DNA of 64,000 bases, from contig KI911459.1 in assembly GCA_000514715.1 (NCBI GenBank), forward strand, positions 62,001-126,000. Reading direction: 5' to 3'. The translations under genes and the position numbers were made by a program. Positions within the stretch are counted from its first letter, which is position 1; each line of letters begins with the position of its first letter. The notes under the pieces were generated by a model, which searched no databases, was not told the origin of the DNA, and saw only the letters and a program-made list of their open reading frames with translations. This DNA is from Streptomyces sp. CNH099 (lineage in GTDB: Bacteria; Actinomycetota; Actinomycetes; Streptomycetales; Streptomycetaceae). Shown here one piece after another: positions 8,698 to 17,635 of this stretch.

Positions 8698-9720
8698 ATG
8701 AACACCGCAGCCAGGGCCGGACTCTTCGCGGGTGCACTGGCCGTCGCGTTCGCCGGGGCCTACGGGGTCGGCAGCGCCGTGGGGCCCGTGAACGACGACG
8801 AGACCGCCGCCCCCGCCCACGGGCATGCCGCGGGCGACGCGGACCAGGGCGCCGGAGAGGGCGCGGAGGAGAAGGCGGGAAGGAAGGGGGCCGTGGGGGA
8901 GGGGCACCGGGACGGCCATGACGAGGGCGCCGGCCCCGCCGCGGGCGGGCTGCAGCTCTCCGAGTCCGGCTACACCCTCGACCTGGCCACCACGCGGATC
9001 GACGCCCGCAGCCCCGCCGAGCTGCGCTTCGCCGTGCGCGGCGCCGACGGCGAGCCCGTGACCTCGTACGAGCGGGAGCACGGCAAGGAGCTGCACCTGA
9101 TCGTCGCCTCCCGCGACCTCGGCACCTACCGCCACCTCCACCCCGTCCGGGCCGCCGACGGCACCTGGAGCACGCCCGTCGAGCTGCCCGAGGCCGGTGA
9201 CTACCGGGTCTTCGCCGACTTCGTGCCCACCGGCGGCCCCGGGAACGGCCTGACCCTCGGCGGCGACCTCGCCGTCGCCGGCGACTACCGGCCGGCGCCG
9301 CCGGCAGGGCCGGAGCGGACCGCGACCGTCGACGGGTACGAGGTGACGCTCGCCGGCGGCCTCGCCCCCGGCTCCGCCCGCGACGTGGAGTTCACGGTGA
9401 CGAAGGACGGCGAGCCGGTGACCGACCTGCAGCCGTATCTCGGCGCGTACGGGCACCTCGTCGCGCTCCGCGCCGGCGACCTGGCGTACCTGCACGTCCA
9501 TCCCCGGGGCGAGCCCGGCGACGGCGGCACGGAGCCCGGCCCCGGGGTGGCGTTCTCCGCCACCGCGCCCAGCACCGGTTCGTACCGCCTGTTCCTCGAC
9601 TTCAAGCACGACGGCCGGGTGCACACCGCCGCCTTCACCGTCACCGCGGGCGGCGGGGACGGCGCGGCCGGCTCGGAGAGCGGGCCGGACGGGGCGGGAA
9701 CCGGCGGGCACGGCCACTGA
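8698..9720 (+). CDS. His-rich secreted or membrane-anchored protein of the copper module, two tandem domains
   Basis: 340 residues; ATG preceded by GAGGAG. Residues 1-27 form an N-terminal signal or anchor segment. A charged, His-containing linker follows (HGH, GHRDGHDEG). Two related beta-rich domains (about 85-195 and 205-320) each carry an H-x-H-P motif (H146/H148 and H266/H268) in matching positions, so the protein arose by internal duplication. The C terminus is GGHGH. The divergent position from copA and the CsoR-type promoter imply a role in copper handling outside the membrane, for example binding or delivery. No named family was recognised, so the exact function is inference. Confidence 0.8.
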   Translation: MNTAARAGLFAGALAVAFAGAYGVGSAVGPVNDDETAAPAHGHAAGDADQGAGEGAEEKAGRKGAVGEGHRDGHDEGAGPAAGGLQLSESGYTLDLATTRIDARSPAELRFAVRGADGEPVTSYEREHGKELHLIVASRDLGTYRHLHPVRAADGTWSTPVELPEAGDYRVFADFVPTGGPGNGLTLGGDLAVAGDYRPAPPAGPERTATVDGYEVTLAGGLAPGSARDVEFTVTKDGEPVTDLQPYLGAYGHLVALRAGDLAYLHVHPRGEPGDGGTEPGPGVAFSATAPSTGSYRLFLDFKHDGRVHTAAFTVTAGGGDGAAGSESGPDGAGTGGHGH

Positions 9721-9729
9721 CGGCCGTGG

Positions 9730-9735
9730 TAGACC
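9730..9735 (+). promoter_or_regulatory. -10 element of a leaderless ddaH transcript
   Basis: TAGACC ends 6 nt before the ATG at 9742, in the 21-bp gap after the previous stop. No ribosome binding site is visible, so transcription probably starts at the ATG. Confidence 0.45.
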
Positions 9736-9741
9736 TGCTGC

Positions 9742-10518
9742 ATGCGCAGCAGGAAAGCACTCGTCCGCCGCCCCGGACCGCGTCTCGCCGAGGGCCTGGT
9801 CACGCACATCGCACGCACGCCCGTCGATGCCGACCGGGCCCTCGCCCAGTGGCGGTCCTACGTCGCCGCCCTCGAACTGCACGGCTGGGAGACCGTCGAG
9901 GTCGAGCCCGCCGACGACTGCCCGGACGCCGTCTTCGTCGAGGACACGGTGGTGATGTACAGGAACGTCGCCCTCGTCACCCGCCCCGGCGCCGACTCCC
10001 GCAAGCCGGAGACCCGGGGCGTCGAGGACGCCGTGAGCCTGATGCGCTGCTCCGTGAACCGCGTCCGCGAGCCCGGCACGCTCGACGGCGGCGACGTGCT
10101 CAAGGTCGGCGACACGATCTACGTGGGCCGCGGCGGGCGCACCAACGCCGAGGGCGTCCGGCAGCTCCGCGCCTGCTTCGAGCCGCTCGGCGCCCGCGTC
10201 GTCGCCGTCCCGGTCACCCGGGTGCTGCACCTGAAGTCCGGCATCACCGCCCTGCCCGACGGCACCTTCGCCACCCACCCGGGGCTGCTCGACGAACCGT
10301 CGCTCTTCCCCGGCCGCCTCGCGGTGCCGGAGGCCGCCGGGGCGCACGTCGTCCTGCTCGGCGGCGGCGCGCTGCTGATGGCGGCGAGCGCACCGCGGAC
10401 GGCCGCCCTGTACGAGGACCTGGGCTACACGCCGGTGCCGGTGGACATCAGCGAGTTCGAGAAGCTCGAAGGCTCGGTGACGTGCCTGTCGGTGCGGATG
10501 CGCGGCCTGTACGCCTGA
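9742..10518 (+). CDS. ddaH: Dimethylarginine dimethylaminohydrolase family protein
   Basis: Guanidino-group hydrolase of the amidinotransferase fold, expected to convert Nω-methylated arginines to citrulline. 258 residues, normal for DDAH. Catalytic residues are visible: C248 in GSVTCLS, H163 in VLHLKS, and acidic residues in the segment DDCPDAVFVEDT (58-69). The LDGGDVL motif is the conserved substrate loop. The gene follows the copper-module protein by 21 bp on the same strand but appears to have its own leaderless promoter. It faces the SARP gene. Other members of the fold (arginine deiminase) are longer, so DDAH is the better call. Confidence 0.9.
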   Translation: MRSRKALVRRPGPRLAEGLVTHIARTPVDADRALAQWRSYVAALELHGWETVEVEPADDCPDAVFVEDTVVMYRNVALVTRPGADSRKPETRGVEDAVSLMRCSVNRVREPGTLDGGDVLKVGDTIYVGRGGRTNAEGVRQLRACFEPLGARVVAVPVTRVLHLKSGITALPDGTFATHPGLLDEPSLFPGRLAVPEAAGAHVVLLGGGALLMAASAPRTAALYEDLGYTPVPVDISEFEKLEGSVTCLSVRMRGLYA

Positions 10519-10587
10519 CGGTGCGGCGGCGGGCCGGGGGGCCGCCGGGGCGCGGCCCCGCGCCGCGCGCCGGTCGCGCCCGCGGCG

Positions 10588-13500
10588 TCAGCGGCTCTCC
10601 GCCGCCACCCGCAGCGACCCCCGCGGGGCGTGGACGGCGGGGGGCAGGGCCGGGGCCGGCGTGAGGTGGCCGCCGAGCCGGCGGCCGGCCGCGACCGGCG
10701 CGCGGAGGCTCGGGGGTAGGCCGACTGACGCGCGTAGAGCCGAGGCCTGACGACGTACCCGGGCGGCGGCCACCTCGCCCCCCGGGCCGCCCGCGGCCGC
10801 GTGCGCGGCGGCGAGCACGTCGAGCGTGCGCGACGTCCAGTACGGGGTGTCGAGGTGGCGCCAGACGGACAGCGCCTGCCGCGCCGTCGCCTGGGCGGCC
10901 GCCGGCCGGCGGGCGTGCAGCTGCAGGTCGGCCTGGGCGCGCAGCGTCAGCGCCTCGCCGAACCGCTCGCCGAACCGCCGGTACGCGGCCAGGCTCTCGT
11001 CGAGCATCCGCTCCGCCCGCGCCGGCTCCCCGATCACGTCCGTCAGATGCCCGAGCCACTGCAGCGCGTGCACCTCGCCCACCCGGTCGCCGATCTCCGC
11101 CGCCAGCTCGCAGCTGCGCAGCATCCGCGCCGCGGCCGCGTGCACGCGGCCGCCGGCGAGGTCGGCGAGGCCGAGGTTGCGCTCGGCGGAGGCCTCGCCG
11201 TGCCGGTAGCCGTGCTGGTGCGACAGGGCCAGCGCGCGCTCGAACTCGCGCCGGGCGGCCCCGGGTTCGCCGCACTCCAGGTGGACGCTGCCGAGGGCGC
11301 AGCGCGCGTACGCCTCGGACCGCGCGTTGCCGCCCGCCCGGGCCTGCTCGATGCCCCGCCGCAGACAGGCGGCGGCCTGCGCGTACTGCCCGCGCAGCCG
11401 CAGCAGCACGCCGAGGCCCGCCGCCGCGGCGGACTCGGCGGGGTGGTGGCCGCCGGCGGTCGGGCGGGCGCCGCGGGCCGCGTCGCGGGGGCGGGCGCCG
11501 GGCTTCGCCCGCGGGACCGCGCGGGGGCGGTCCAGCGCCGCGAACTCCTTCAGCGACCGCTTGAACGCCGCCACCGCCTCCCCGTAGTGGTCCTGCACGG
11601 TCTCCAGCTCGCCCAGGTTGCGGTGGAGCACGGCGACGCCGAGCCGGTCGCCGGCCGCGGTCGCCGCCGCCAGCGCCGTGCGGTGGGTGTCGCGCCAGTC
11701 GTCGAAGTGCGCGGACGACTCGAAGAACGCCGCCAGCGTCACCGCCAGCCGCCACGCGGTGCCGGTCTCGCCGGCGTCGGCCGCCTGCCGGACGAGGGCG
11801 GTCAGCGTGGTCCGTTCGGCCTCCAGCCAGGCCAGCGGCTCCGCCGCGACCCGGTCCGTCTCCGCCGCCGGGGGGCGGTGGTGCGGCGCCGGCACCCGTA
11901 CGCGGCCGGAGAAGCCGGAGGACAGGGCGTCGTCGGCGCGGCGGGCGAGGTCGAGGTAGGCGGTGAGCACGCGGCCGAGCGCGGCGGCCCGCTCGGCGGC
12001 CGGCTCCTGGGCGTGGGCGCGCTCCCGGGCGTAGAGGCGCAGCAGGTCGTGGAGGCGGTAGCGGGGTTCCGCGGCGGAGTCGGGGGCGTGCACCTCCACG
12101 AGGTGGTTGTCGACGAGCGCGTCGAGGGACCGCTCGGCGAGGGCCACCGGGTCGCGCGGCGCCGCGTCGCCGAGGAGCGCGGCCACGACCCAGCCGGGCA
12201 CCGTCGGCACGTCGAGCAGGCCGAGGAGCCGGAACGCGCGCTGCGCCGCGGGGTCGAGCGCCGCGTAGCCCAGCGTGACGCTGGCCCGTACCTCCAGGTC
12301 GCCCGCCACCAGCTCGTCCAGCCGCCGCCGCTCGTCGGCCAGCGCCTCGGCCAGCCGGGGCAGCGAGAGATGCCGCCGGGTCGCCAGCCGGGCGCCCGCG
12401 ATGCGCAGCGCGAGCGGCAGCCGGCCGCACTGCGCCGTGATCTGCGCGGCGACCGCGGGGTCGCGGCGCGCACGGTCGTCGCCGGCCGCGCGCGCCAGCA
12501 GCTCCAGCGCCTCCGCGTCGCTGAGCAGGCCCAGCTCGACGCGGAGCGCGCCTTCGAGCCCGGCGAGCCCGGCGCGGCTGGTGACGAGCACGGCGCTGTC
12601 GCCGGTGCCGGGCAGCAGGGGGCGTATCTGCCGCTCGCGGTCGGCGTTGTCGAGGACGACGAGCACGCGGCGGTCGGCGAGTTCGGCGCGGTAGCGGCGG
12701 GCCCGCTCCTCCAGGCTCTCGGGGATGGCGGCGCCGGTCATGCCGAGCGTCTTGAGCAGGGAGGCCAGCACCTCGCCGGTGTCGGCCGGGTGCCCCGCCG
12801 CGGTCCGCAGGTCGGCGTGCAGCTGGCCGTCGGGGAAGACGTCGCGGAGCAGGTGCGCGGCGTGCACCGCGAACGTGGACTTGCCGGCGCCGGCGACGCC
12901 GGTGACGAGGACGGTGCGCGGCGCGGGGTGACGCGCGTCGACCCGCCACGCGTCGCGGCCCGGCGCGGCCCCGTCGGCGGGCCAGGACCCGGCGGCCGGG
13001 CCCGTCCCGGCCTCCGGCCGCCCCAGCCACCGCAGCACCTGCACCAGCTGCTCCCGCCGCCCCACGAAGTCCGGGATGCGCGCCGGCAGCTGGCAGTACG
13101 CCGGCCGCTCCGCGACCTCGTGCCGCGGCGCCGGCTCCGCGCCGCCCGCCAGCACCGCCGCGTGCACCTCCTGCAGCTGCGCCCCCGGTTCCACGCCCAG
13201 CTCGTCCACGAGCAGCCGGCGGGCCCGCTCGTACGTGCGCAGGGCGTCCGAGCGCCGCCCCGAGCGGTGCAGCGCCTGCATCAGCCGGCCCCACAGCGGC
13301 TCCCGCAGCGGGTGCTCCGCGAGCAGCGCACCCAGCTCCGCGGCCAGCTCCGGATGCCGGCCCACGGCCAGCTTCGCGTCGGCCAGGTCCTCCCAGGCCG
13401 TCAGCCGGCACTCCTCCAGCCGGGCGGCCTCGGCCCGTACCGCGTCGGTGGCCGGCACGTCCGCGAACGCCGGGCCGCGCCACAGCCCCAGCGCCTCGGT

Positions 13501-13872
13501 CAGCGACGCCACCGCCGCGTCCGGCCGCCGGTCGGCCAGCTCCGCCCGCCCGGCGGCGGCCAGGGTCGCGAAGCGGGCGGCGTCGGTGCCGTCCGGCTCC
13601 ACGGCCAGCTCGTAGCCGCCGGGGCGGGTGTGGAGCGTCTCCGGGCAGCCGCCCAGGGCACGGCGCAGCCGGTGCACGTACACCTGCAGGGACTTGGCGG
13701 CGGAGTCCGGTACGTCGTCGCCCCACAGCTCCGCGATGAGCGCGTCGGCGGGCACGAACCGGCCCGCGTTGATGAGCAGATGGGCGAGCAGCGCACGCTG
13801 TTTCGCGGCGTTGAGCTGGACCCACCCCGTGCCGTTGCAGACGTCGAGCCTGCCAAGGACCCGATAGCGCAT
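10588..13872 (-). CDS. AfsR/SARP-family transcriptional regulator with NB-ARC ATPase and TPR domains
   Basis: 1094 residues. ATG at 13872 chosen over the adjacent GTG at 13875; GGGGAC lies upstream of both. Order: winged-helix OmpR-type DNA-binding domain (about 1-95), bacterial transcriptional activator domain (about 100-250), NB-ARC ATPase with Walker A GVAGAGKS (about 325-332) and Walker B VLVVLDNAD, then TPR repeats to the end. This is the AfsR architecture: an ATP-controlled activator of secondary metabolism or stress genes, without the C-terminal variability of LAL proteins. A proline/arginine-rich, low-complexity insert sits between TPR blocks near residue 790. The target is unknown; the divergent secreted hydrolase at 14138 is the nearest candidate. 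Confidence 0.88.
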   Translation of the reverse strand: MRYRVLGRLDVCNGTGWVQLNAAKQRALLAHLLINAGRFVPADALIAELWGDDVPDSAAKSLQVYVHRLRRALGGCPETLHTRPGGYELAVEPDGTDAARFATLAAAGRAELADRRPDAAVASLTEALGLWRGPAFADVPATDAVRAEAARLEECRLTAWEDLADAKLAVGRHPELAAELGALLAEHPLREPLWGRLMQALHRSGRRSDALRTYERARRLLVDELGVEPGAQLQEVHAAVLAGGAEPAPRHEVAERPAYCQLPARIPDFVGRREQLVQVLRWLGRPEAGTGPAAGSWPADGAAPGRDAWRVDARHPAPRTVLVTGVAGAGKSTFAVHAAHLLRDVFPDGQLHADLRTAAGHPADTGEVLASLLKTLGMTGAAIPESLEERARRYRAELADRRVLVVLDNADRERQIRPLLPGTGDSAVLVTSRAGLAGLEGALRVELGLLSDAEALELLARAAGDDRARRDPAVAAQITAQCGRLPLALRIAGARLATRRHLSLPRLAEALADERRRLDELVAGDLEVRASVTLGYAALDPAAQRAFRLLGLLDVPTVPGWVVAALLGDAAPRDPVALAERSLDALVDNHLVEVHAPDSAAEPRYRLHDLLRLYARERAHAQEPAAERAAALGRVLTAYLDLARRADDALSSGFSGRVRVPAPHHRPPAAETDRVAAEPLAWLEAERTTLTALVRQAADAGETGTAWRLAVTLAAFFESSAHFDDWRDTHRTALAAATAAGDRLGVAVLHRNLGELETVQDHYGEAVAAFKRSLKEFAALDRPRAVPRAKPGARPRDAARGARPTAGGHHPAESAAAAGLGVLLRLRGQYAQAAACLRRGIEQARAGGNARSEAYARCALGSVHLECGEPGAARREFERALALSHQHGYRHGEASAERNLGLADLAGGRVHAAAARMLRSCELAAEIGDRVGEVHALQWLGHLTDVIGEPARAERMLDESLAAYRRFGERFGEALTLRAQADLQLHARRPAAAQATARQALSVWRHLDTPYWTSRTLDVLAAAHAAAGGPGGEVAAARVRRQASALRASVGLPPSLRAPVAAGRRLGGHLTPAPALPPAVHAPRGSLRVAAESR

Positions 13873-13924
13873 CACACCGTCCCCTGGTCACGGTCGTCGT
13901 GAGCTGCTCCGGCGTCACCTTCCT

Positions 13925-13940
13925 TGTACTCGGCGGTACA
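13925..13940. promoter_or_regulatory. Palindrome in the SARP/secreted-protein divergent region
   Basis: TGTAC and GTACA are separated by 6 bp. Wider CCTTG/CAAGG arms at 13922-13948 enclose them. The 265-bp intergenic region otherwise shows no clear -35/-10 pair. This is the only dyad I see and could bind a regulator. Confidence 0.35.
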
Positions 13941-14137
13941 TGTCAAGGATGCCCGCGTCCCGGCAGGCAGCGGCCGCGCAACCGTCGCGCAACCGCCGCG
14001 CTGCGGCCATCGCGTAGACACGTGCCGCGTCACCGTCGTGTCCCGCCGCCGGCGAGCCCCGCCGGCCACCGGAGCCGCCTCGGAACCCCGCCCGCCCCGG
14101 GCCGGAGCCCCCACCTTCCGTAGGAGAGCGATTCCCG

Positions 14138-15898
14138 ATGTCACCCAGCCGTACGGGGACCTGGCGGCCCCTGCTCGCCGGACTGGCGGCCCTCGGCACC
14201 CTCGGCGGGCTCACCGCCGCCGCCCCGGCCGCCGCCGAACCCCCGCCCGACACCGGCAGATCCGTGAGCTACCACGGCTACCGGGTCACCGTCCCCGCCG
14301 GCTGGCGGGTCGTCGACCTCGCCGCGGACCCGGGCGCCTGCGTACGCTTCGACCGCCCCGCCGTCTACCTCGGCGAGCCCGGCGACCAGAGCGCCTGCCC
14401 GCCCGGCCTCAAGGGCCGCACCGCCGGGCTCGTCGTGGAGCCCCTCGACGCCTCGGCCGCGCGGCAGACCACCGCGGCCACCGCCGTCGCCCCGCGCGGC
14501 GGCGCGACGGCGCCGGCCGCGACGTCCCGCGGCGGCGCGATCCAGGTGGCCGTCGAGGACGCCGGTGTCCTCGTCACCGCGGCGCACGGCCCCGCCGCCG
14601 AGGACCGGGTACGCGACGTCCTCGCCACCGCCGAGCTGACGGCCGGCGCCGAGCGCACCGAACTGTCCGCCGCCCGCGCCGCGTCCCGGGACGCGGCGGA
14701 ACCGCCGGCCGCCGCCGGCCCGCAGCCCGGCGACTTCCGCGGCAAGGGCTTCGACGCCTGCGCCGCGCCCCCGCAGGCCGCGATGGACGCCTGGCTCGCC
14801 TCCTCCCCGTACCGCGCCGTGGGCGTCTACATCTCCGGCGCCACCCGCGCCTGCGCGCAGCCCGACCTCACCGCGGGCTGGGTGGCGGACCAGACCGGCA
14901 AGGGCTGGCACCTCATCCCCATCGACGTCGGCCGCCAGGCGCCGTGCTCGAACTTCTCCAACAAGATGTCGTCCGACCCCGTCACCGCCCGCTCCCAGGG
15001 CGCGAGCGCCGCGAACGCCTCCGTGGCCGCCGCGCAGAACCTCGGCATCCCGGCGGGCAGCGCGCTCTACACCGACATCGAGGGCTACGACTCCACCGCC
15101 TCCTGCAAGGCCGCGGTCATGAGCTACGTCTCCGGCTGGACCGAGGCGCTGCACGCCGCGGGCTACCTCTCCGGGCTGTACTCCAGCGGCGCCTCCGGCA
15201 TCCGCGACGCGGCGAGCGTCTACGACGACAGCCGCTACCTGCGGGTGGACCACCTGTGGTTCGCCTGGTGGAACGGCGTCGCCGACACCGACGGCGGACC
15301 GTACGTCCCGGACTCCCACTGGTCCGGCCACCAGCGCATCCACCAGTACGTCGGCGAGGTCTACGAGACGTACGGCGGCCGGCGCCTGCACATCGACCGC
15401 AACTACCTCGACGTCGGCGAGGGCACCCCGCCGCCCGTCACCTGCACCACCGCCAACCTCAGCTTCAACTCCTACGCAACCGTCCGCTCCGGCGCCACCG
15501 GCGCCCTCGTCGACGCCGCCCAGTGCCTCCTTGAGGCAGCCGGCCACGACCCCGGCGGCGCCACCCCGACCGGTACCTTCGACGCCGGCACCGTCGCCGC
15601 CACGAAGGCGTTCCAGACCGCCCGGGGACTGGCCGCCGACGGCATCATCGGCCCCCGCACCTGGACCGCGCTGCTGTCCCACGGCACCACGCCGCTGCTG
15701 CGGAACGGCTCCACCGGCGACGCCGTCACCCGGCTGCAGCGCGCCCTGACCGCCGCCCTCGGCCGCACCGTCGGCATCGACGGCATCTTCGGCCCCGGCA
15801 CGGAGGGGGCGGTGCGCGACTACCAGAGTGCGCGCGGGCTCGGCGTGGACGGCATCGTCGGCCCGGCCACCTGGGGGGCGCTGCAGGCCGGGAGGTGA
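14138..15898 (+). CDS. Secreted DUF1906 glycoside-hydrolase-like protein with two peptidoglycan-binding domains
   Basis: 586 residues; ATG preceded by AGGAGAG. A Sec signal peptide ends near residue 34 (TAAAPAAAE). Residues 40-180 form an unassigned N-terminal domain. About 198-420 is the DUF1906 TIM-barrel domain (GKGFDACAAP, ALYTDIEGYD, WFAWWNG, HIDRNYLD), related to Rv2525c and GH25-like folds. Two PG_binding_1 repeats follow (about 440-505 and 518-585), each ending DGI(I/V)GP-T-W. The protein probably acts on or binds the cell wall after export. Catalytic activity of DUF1906 is not firmly established, so hydrolase is tentative. Confidence 0.88.
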   Translation: MSPSRTGTWRPLLAGLAALGTLGGLTAAAPAAAEPPPDTGRSVSYHGYRVTVPAGWRVVDLAADPGACVRFDRPAVYLGEPGDQSACPPGLKGRTAGLVVEPLDASAARQTTAATAVAPRGGATAPAATSRGGAIQVAVEDAGVLVTAAHGPAAEDRVRDVLATAELTAGAERTELSAARAASRDAAEPPAAAGPQPGDFRGKGFDACAAPPQAAMDAWLASSPYRAVGVYISGATRACAQPDLTAGWVADQTGKGWHLIPIDVGRQAPCSNFSNKMSSDPVTARSQGASAANASVAAAQNLGIPAGSALYTDIEGYDSTASCKAAVMSYVSGWTEALHAAGYLSGLYSSGASGIRDAASVYDDSRYLRVDHLWFAWWNGVADTDGGPYVPDSHWSGHQRIHQYVGEVYETYGGRRLHIDRNYLDVGEGTPPPVTCTTANLSFNSYATVRSGATGALVDAAQCLLEAAGHDPGGATPTGTFDAGTVAATKAFQTARGLAADGIIGPRTWTALLSHGTTPLLRNGSTGDAVTRLQRALTAALGRTVGIDGIFGPGTEGAVRDYQSARGLGVDGIVGPATWGALQAGR

Positions 15899-16021
15899 GC
15901 CGGTCGTCTCAGCGCGGCGGCGGCCGCGGGAGCGCCGGCGGACGGCGTCCCGCGGCCCCGCCGCGCCCGGGTTCTCACCGCGGAGCCGAGGGGAGGCCGC
16001 GGCGATGTCGGCGGCGGCTGC

Positions 16022-16027
16022 GATGAT
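16022..16027 (+). promoter_or_regulatory. -10 element of leaderless Nudix transcript
   Basis: GATGAT ends 6 nt before the ATG at 16034. No Shine-Dalgarno is present in between. Confidence 0.45.
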
Positions 16028-16033
16028 CGGCGT

Positions 16034-16606
16034 ATGAGCACCGAAGCGGCGAAGGCCGCGCCGCAGGGCGGATTACCGCGGCCCCACCGGCACCAGGAGA
16101 TCGTCGACGTGCACCTGATGCTGTTCCGGCGCGCGCCCGGACCGGAGGTGCTGCTCGCCCGCCGGGCCGGCACGGGCTATGCGGACGGCCTGCTGAACCT
16201 GCCCAGCGGCCATCTGGAGGAGGGCGAGGACGTACGGGCCGCGGTGCTGCGCGAGGCCGCCGAGGAGATCGGGCTCGTGCTCGCTCCGGAGCAGGTCGCG
16301 GCGGCGCTCGTCATCCAGCACAAGCCGCCGGTGGGCCGGCCCCGGATGGGCTGGTTCTTCGCCGCAGAACTGCCGCCCGGCGCCCGGCCGGTGAACGCGG
16401 AGCCGGACAAGTGCGCGGGCATCGGCTGGTATCCGCTGGACGACCTGCCGGACGACACGGTGGCGTACTGCCGGGCGGGCCTGGAGGCGCACCGGGCGGG
16501 GCAGCGGTTCGTGCTGCACTGGCACGAGCCGGAGGACTCCATAGCCTCCGGCCCCCAGGTGCCGAGCCGGGCGGTGGTGCTGCCGCAGACGGACGGCCCG
16601 CCGTGA
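16034..16606 (+). CDS. Nudix hydrolase
   Basis: 190 residues. The full Nudix box lies at about 56-78: GHLEEGED, then REAAEEIGL, with the metal-binding glutamates of REUxEExGU. It would hydrolyse a nucleoside diphosphate linked to another moiety; the substrate cannot be read from the sequence. Codon 14 is TTA (16073-16075), the rare leucine codon decoded by bldA tRNA in Streptomyces, so full translation is likely limited to later growth. The start lacks a ribosome binding site, and a -10-like hexamer lies 6 nt upstream, which suggests a leaderless mRNA. The gene converges on the GNAT gene with a 45-bp gap. Confidence 0.87.
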   Translation: MSTEAAKAAPQGGLPRPHRHQEIVDVHLMLFRRAPGPEVLLARRAGTGYADGLLNLPSGHLEEGEDVRAAVLREAAEEIGLVLAPEQVAAALVIQHKPPVGRPRMGWFFAAELPPGARPVNAEPDKCAGIGWYPLDDLPDDTVAYCRAGLEAHRAGQRFVLHWHEPEDSIASGPQVPSRAVVLPQTDGPP

Positions 16607-16651
16607 TCCCGCCGTACGGCACGCGCGGCGCGGTCCGGAACGGCGGGGCGC

Positions 16652-17566
16652 TCAGAGATCCTTGACGCAGCGCCGCTCGACGGCGTACGGCCGGTAGCCC
16701 AGCCAGCGGTTGACGGCGAGCATCGGCGCGTTGTCGCTGTCGTTGCCCGTGTACGCGTCGGTGTATCCGGCCGCCTGCGCCCGCCGCAGCGACTCGTGCT
16801 TGGCCAGCTTCGCCAGCCCCCGGCCGCGGAACGCCCGCCGGGTGCCGGTCATCCCCGACGAGTAGCGCTCGCCCCCGTCGGTCTCCGCCAGGCTGTACGC
16901 CGCCACCTCGCCGGCCACCACGGCGGCGACCGTCAGCTCGTGGTCGAGCAGCGGCTCGCGCCAGGTGTGGTCGAGCCAGTTCTCGTACGTCATGGCGTCG
17001 GCCGGGGTGTCGCTCGGCTCGTCCGCCGTGGCCTCCGCGTCCGCCTCGTACAGCGGCCGCGGGTCGGCGGCGAAGTCCGTGAACGGGCGCAGCTCCACGT
17101 CCGCGGCCGGCTCGGGCCGCGGCGGGAGCGGGGCGCGCAGGTCGAGATGGAGGATCCGGCCGGAGCGCCCCGGGCGGTAGCCGCGCCGCTCGGCGAAGCC
17201 GAGGTCCCGCTCGGAGTCGTACGCCCAGGTGTACACCGCGGTCGCGCCCTGCGCGGCGAGGTGCGCCTCGGCCGCCGCGACGAGCGCCGTGCCGACGCCG
17301 CGGCCGGTGTGCCCGGGGTGCACGTGCGGGTGGGTGATGCCCTGGCCCGGCGTGCTGCTCTCGGCCGAGACGTACGCCTCGGCCTCGCCGACGATCCGTC
17401 CGTCGACCTCGGCGACCAGCTGCCGCAGCCGCTTCTCGGGCGGTGCGGAGGCCACCTTCCAGCGCACCGACGCGGGGGTCACGACGAAGAACGGCACCGC
17501 CGCGCGCTGGACCCCGGCGACGGCGTCGGCGTCCTCGGGCCGGAAGTCACGTACGAGCACACTCAT
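16652..17566 (-). CDS. Double-domain GNAT N-acetyltransferase
   Basis: 304 residues from ATG at 17566. Two GNAT folds in tandem: residues 1-145 with acetyl-CoA loop HPGHTGRGVGTAL, and 155-304 with RRAFRGRGLAKLAKHESL and a VNRWLGY end. This layout resembles mycothiol-synthase-like and MshD-related paired acetyltransferases, in which often only one half is catalytic. The substrate is unknown. The start is leaderless-looking: TAGCGT lies 8 nt upstream on the minus strand and there is no ribosome site. The longer in-frame extension upstream crosses the divergent GntR gene and is not real. Confidence 0.85.
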   Translation of the reverse strand: MSVLVRDFRPEDADAVAGVQRAAVPFFVVTPASVRWKVASAPPEKRLRQLVAEVDGRIVGEAEAYVSAESSTPGQGITHPHVHPGHTGRGVGTALVAAAEAHLAAQGATAVYTWAYDSERDLGFAERRGYRPGRSGRILHLDLRAPLPPRPEPAADVELRPFTDFAADPRPLYEADAEATADEPSDTPADAMTYENWLDHTWREPLLDHELTVAAVVAGEVAAYSLAETDGGERYSSGMTGTRRAFRGRGLAKLAKHESLRRAQAAGYTDAYTGNDSDNAPMLAVNRWLGYRPYAVERRCVKDL

Positions 17567-17574
17567 GGCGCCGC

Positions 17575-17580
17575 ACGCTA
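17575..17580 (-). promoter_or_regulatory. -10 element of leaderless GNAT transcript
   Basis: TAGCGT on the minus strand ends 8 nt before the GNAT ATG. It is one half of a 69-bp back-to-back leaderless promoter pair. Confidence 0.5.
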
Positions 17581-17623
17581 CGGCGAGCGGGCGCCGCTGT
17601 CGTGCGAATTTCTCCCGGCGGCC

Positions 17624-17629
17624 CACAAT
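17624..17629 (+). promoter_or_regulatory. -10 element of leaderless GntR transcript
   Basis: CACAAT ends 6 nt before the GTG at 17636. The same hexamer at the same distance precedes the flavin oxidoreductase at 63036. Confidence 0.45.
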
Positions 17630-17635
17630 GACTCC

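Noticed and set aside
10801..13902. 1033-residue plus-strand frame opposite the SARP gene
   Set aside because: Arg/Gly-rich shadow of a recognisable regulator; no domain on the plus strand.
13918..13946. TTGACA on the minus strand as a SARP promoter
   Set aside because: No acceptable -10 at 16-18 bp; TACAAG lies only 12 bp away.
15899..16033. Terminator after the DUF1906 gene
   Set aside because: Only overlapping G/C runs; no single stem of convincing length.
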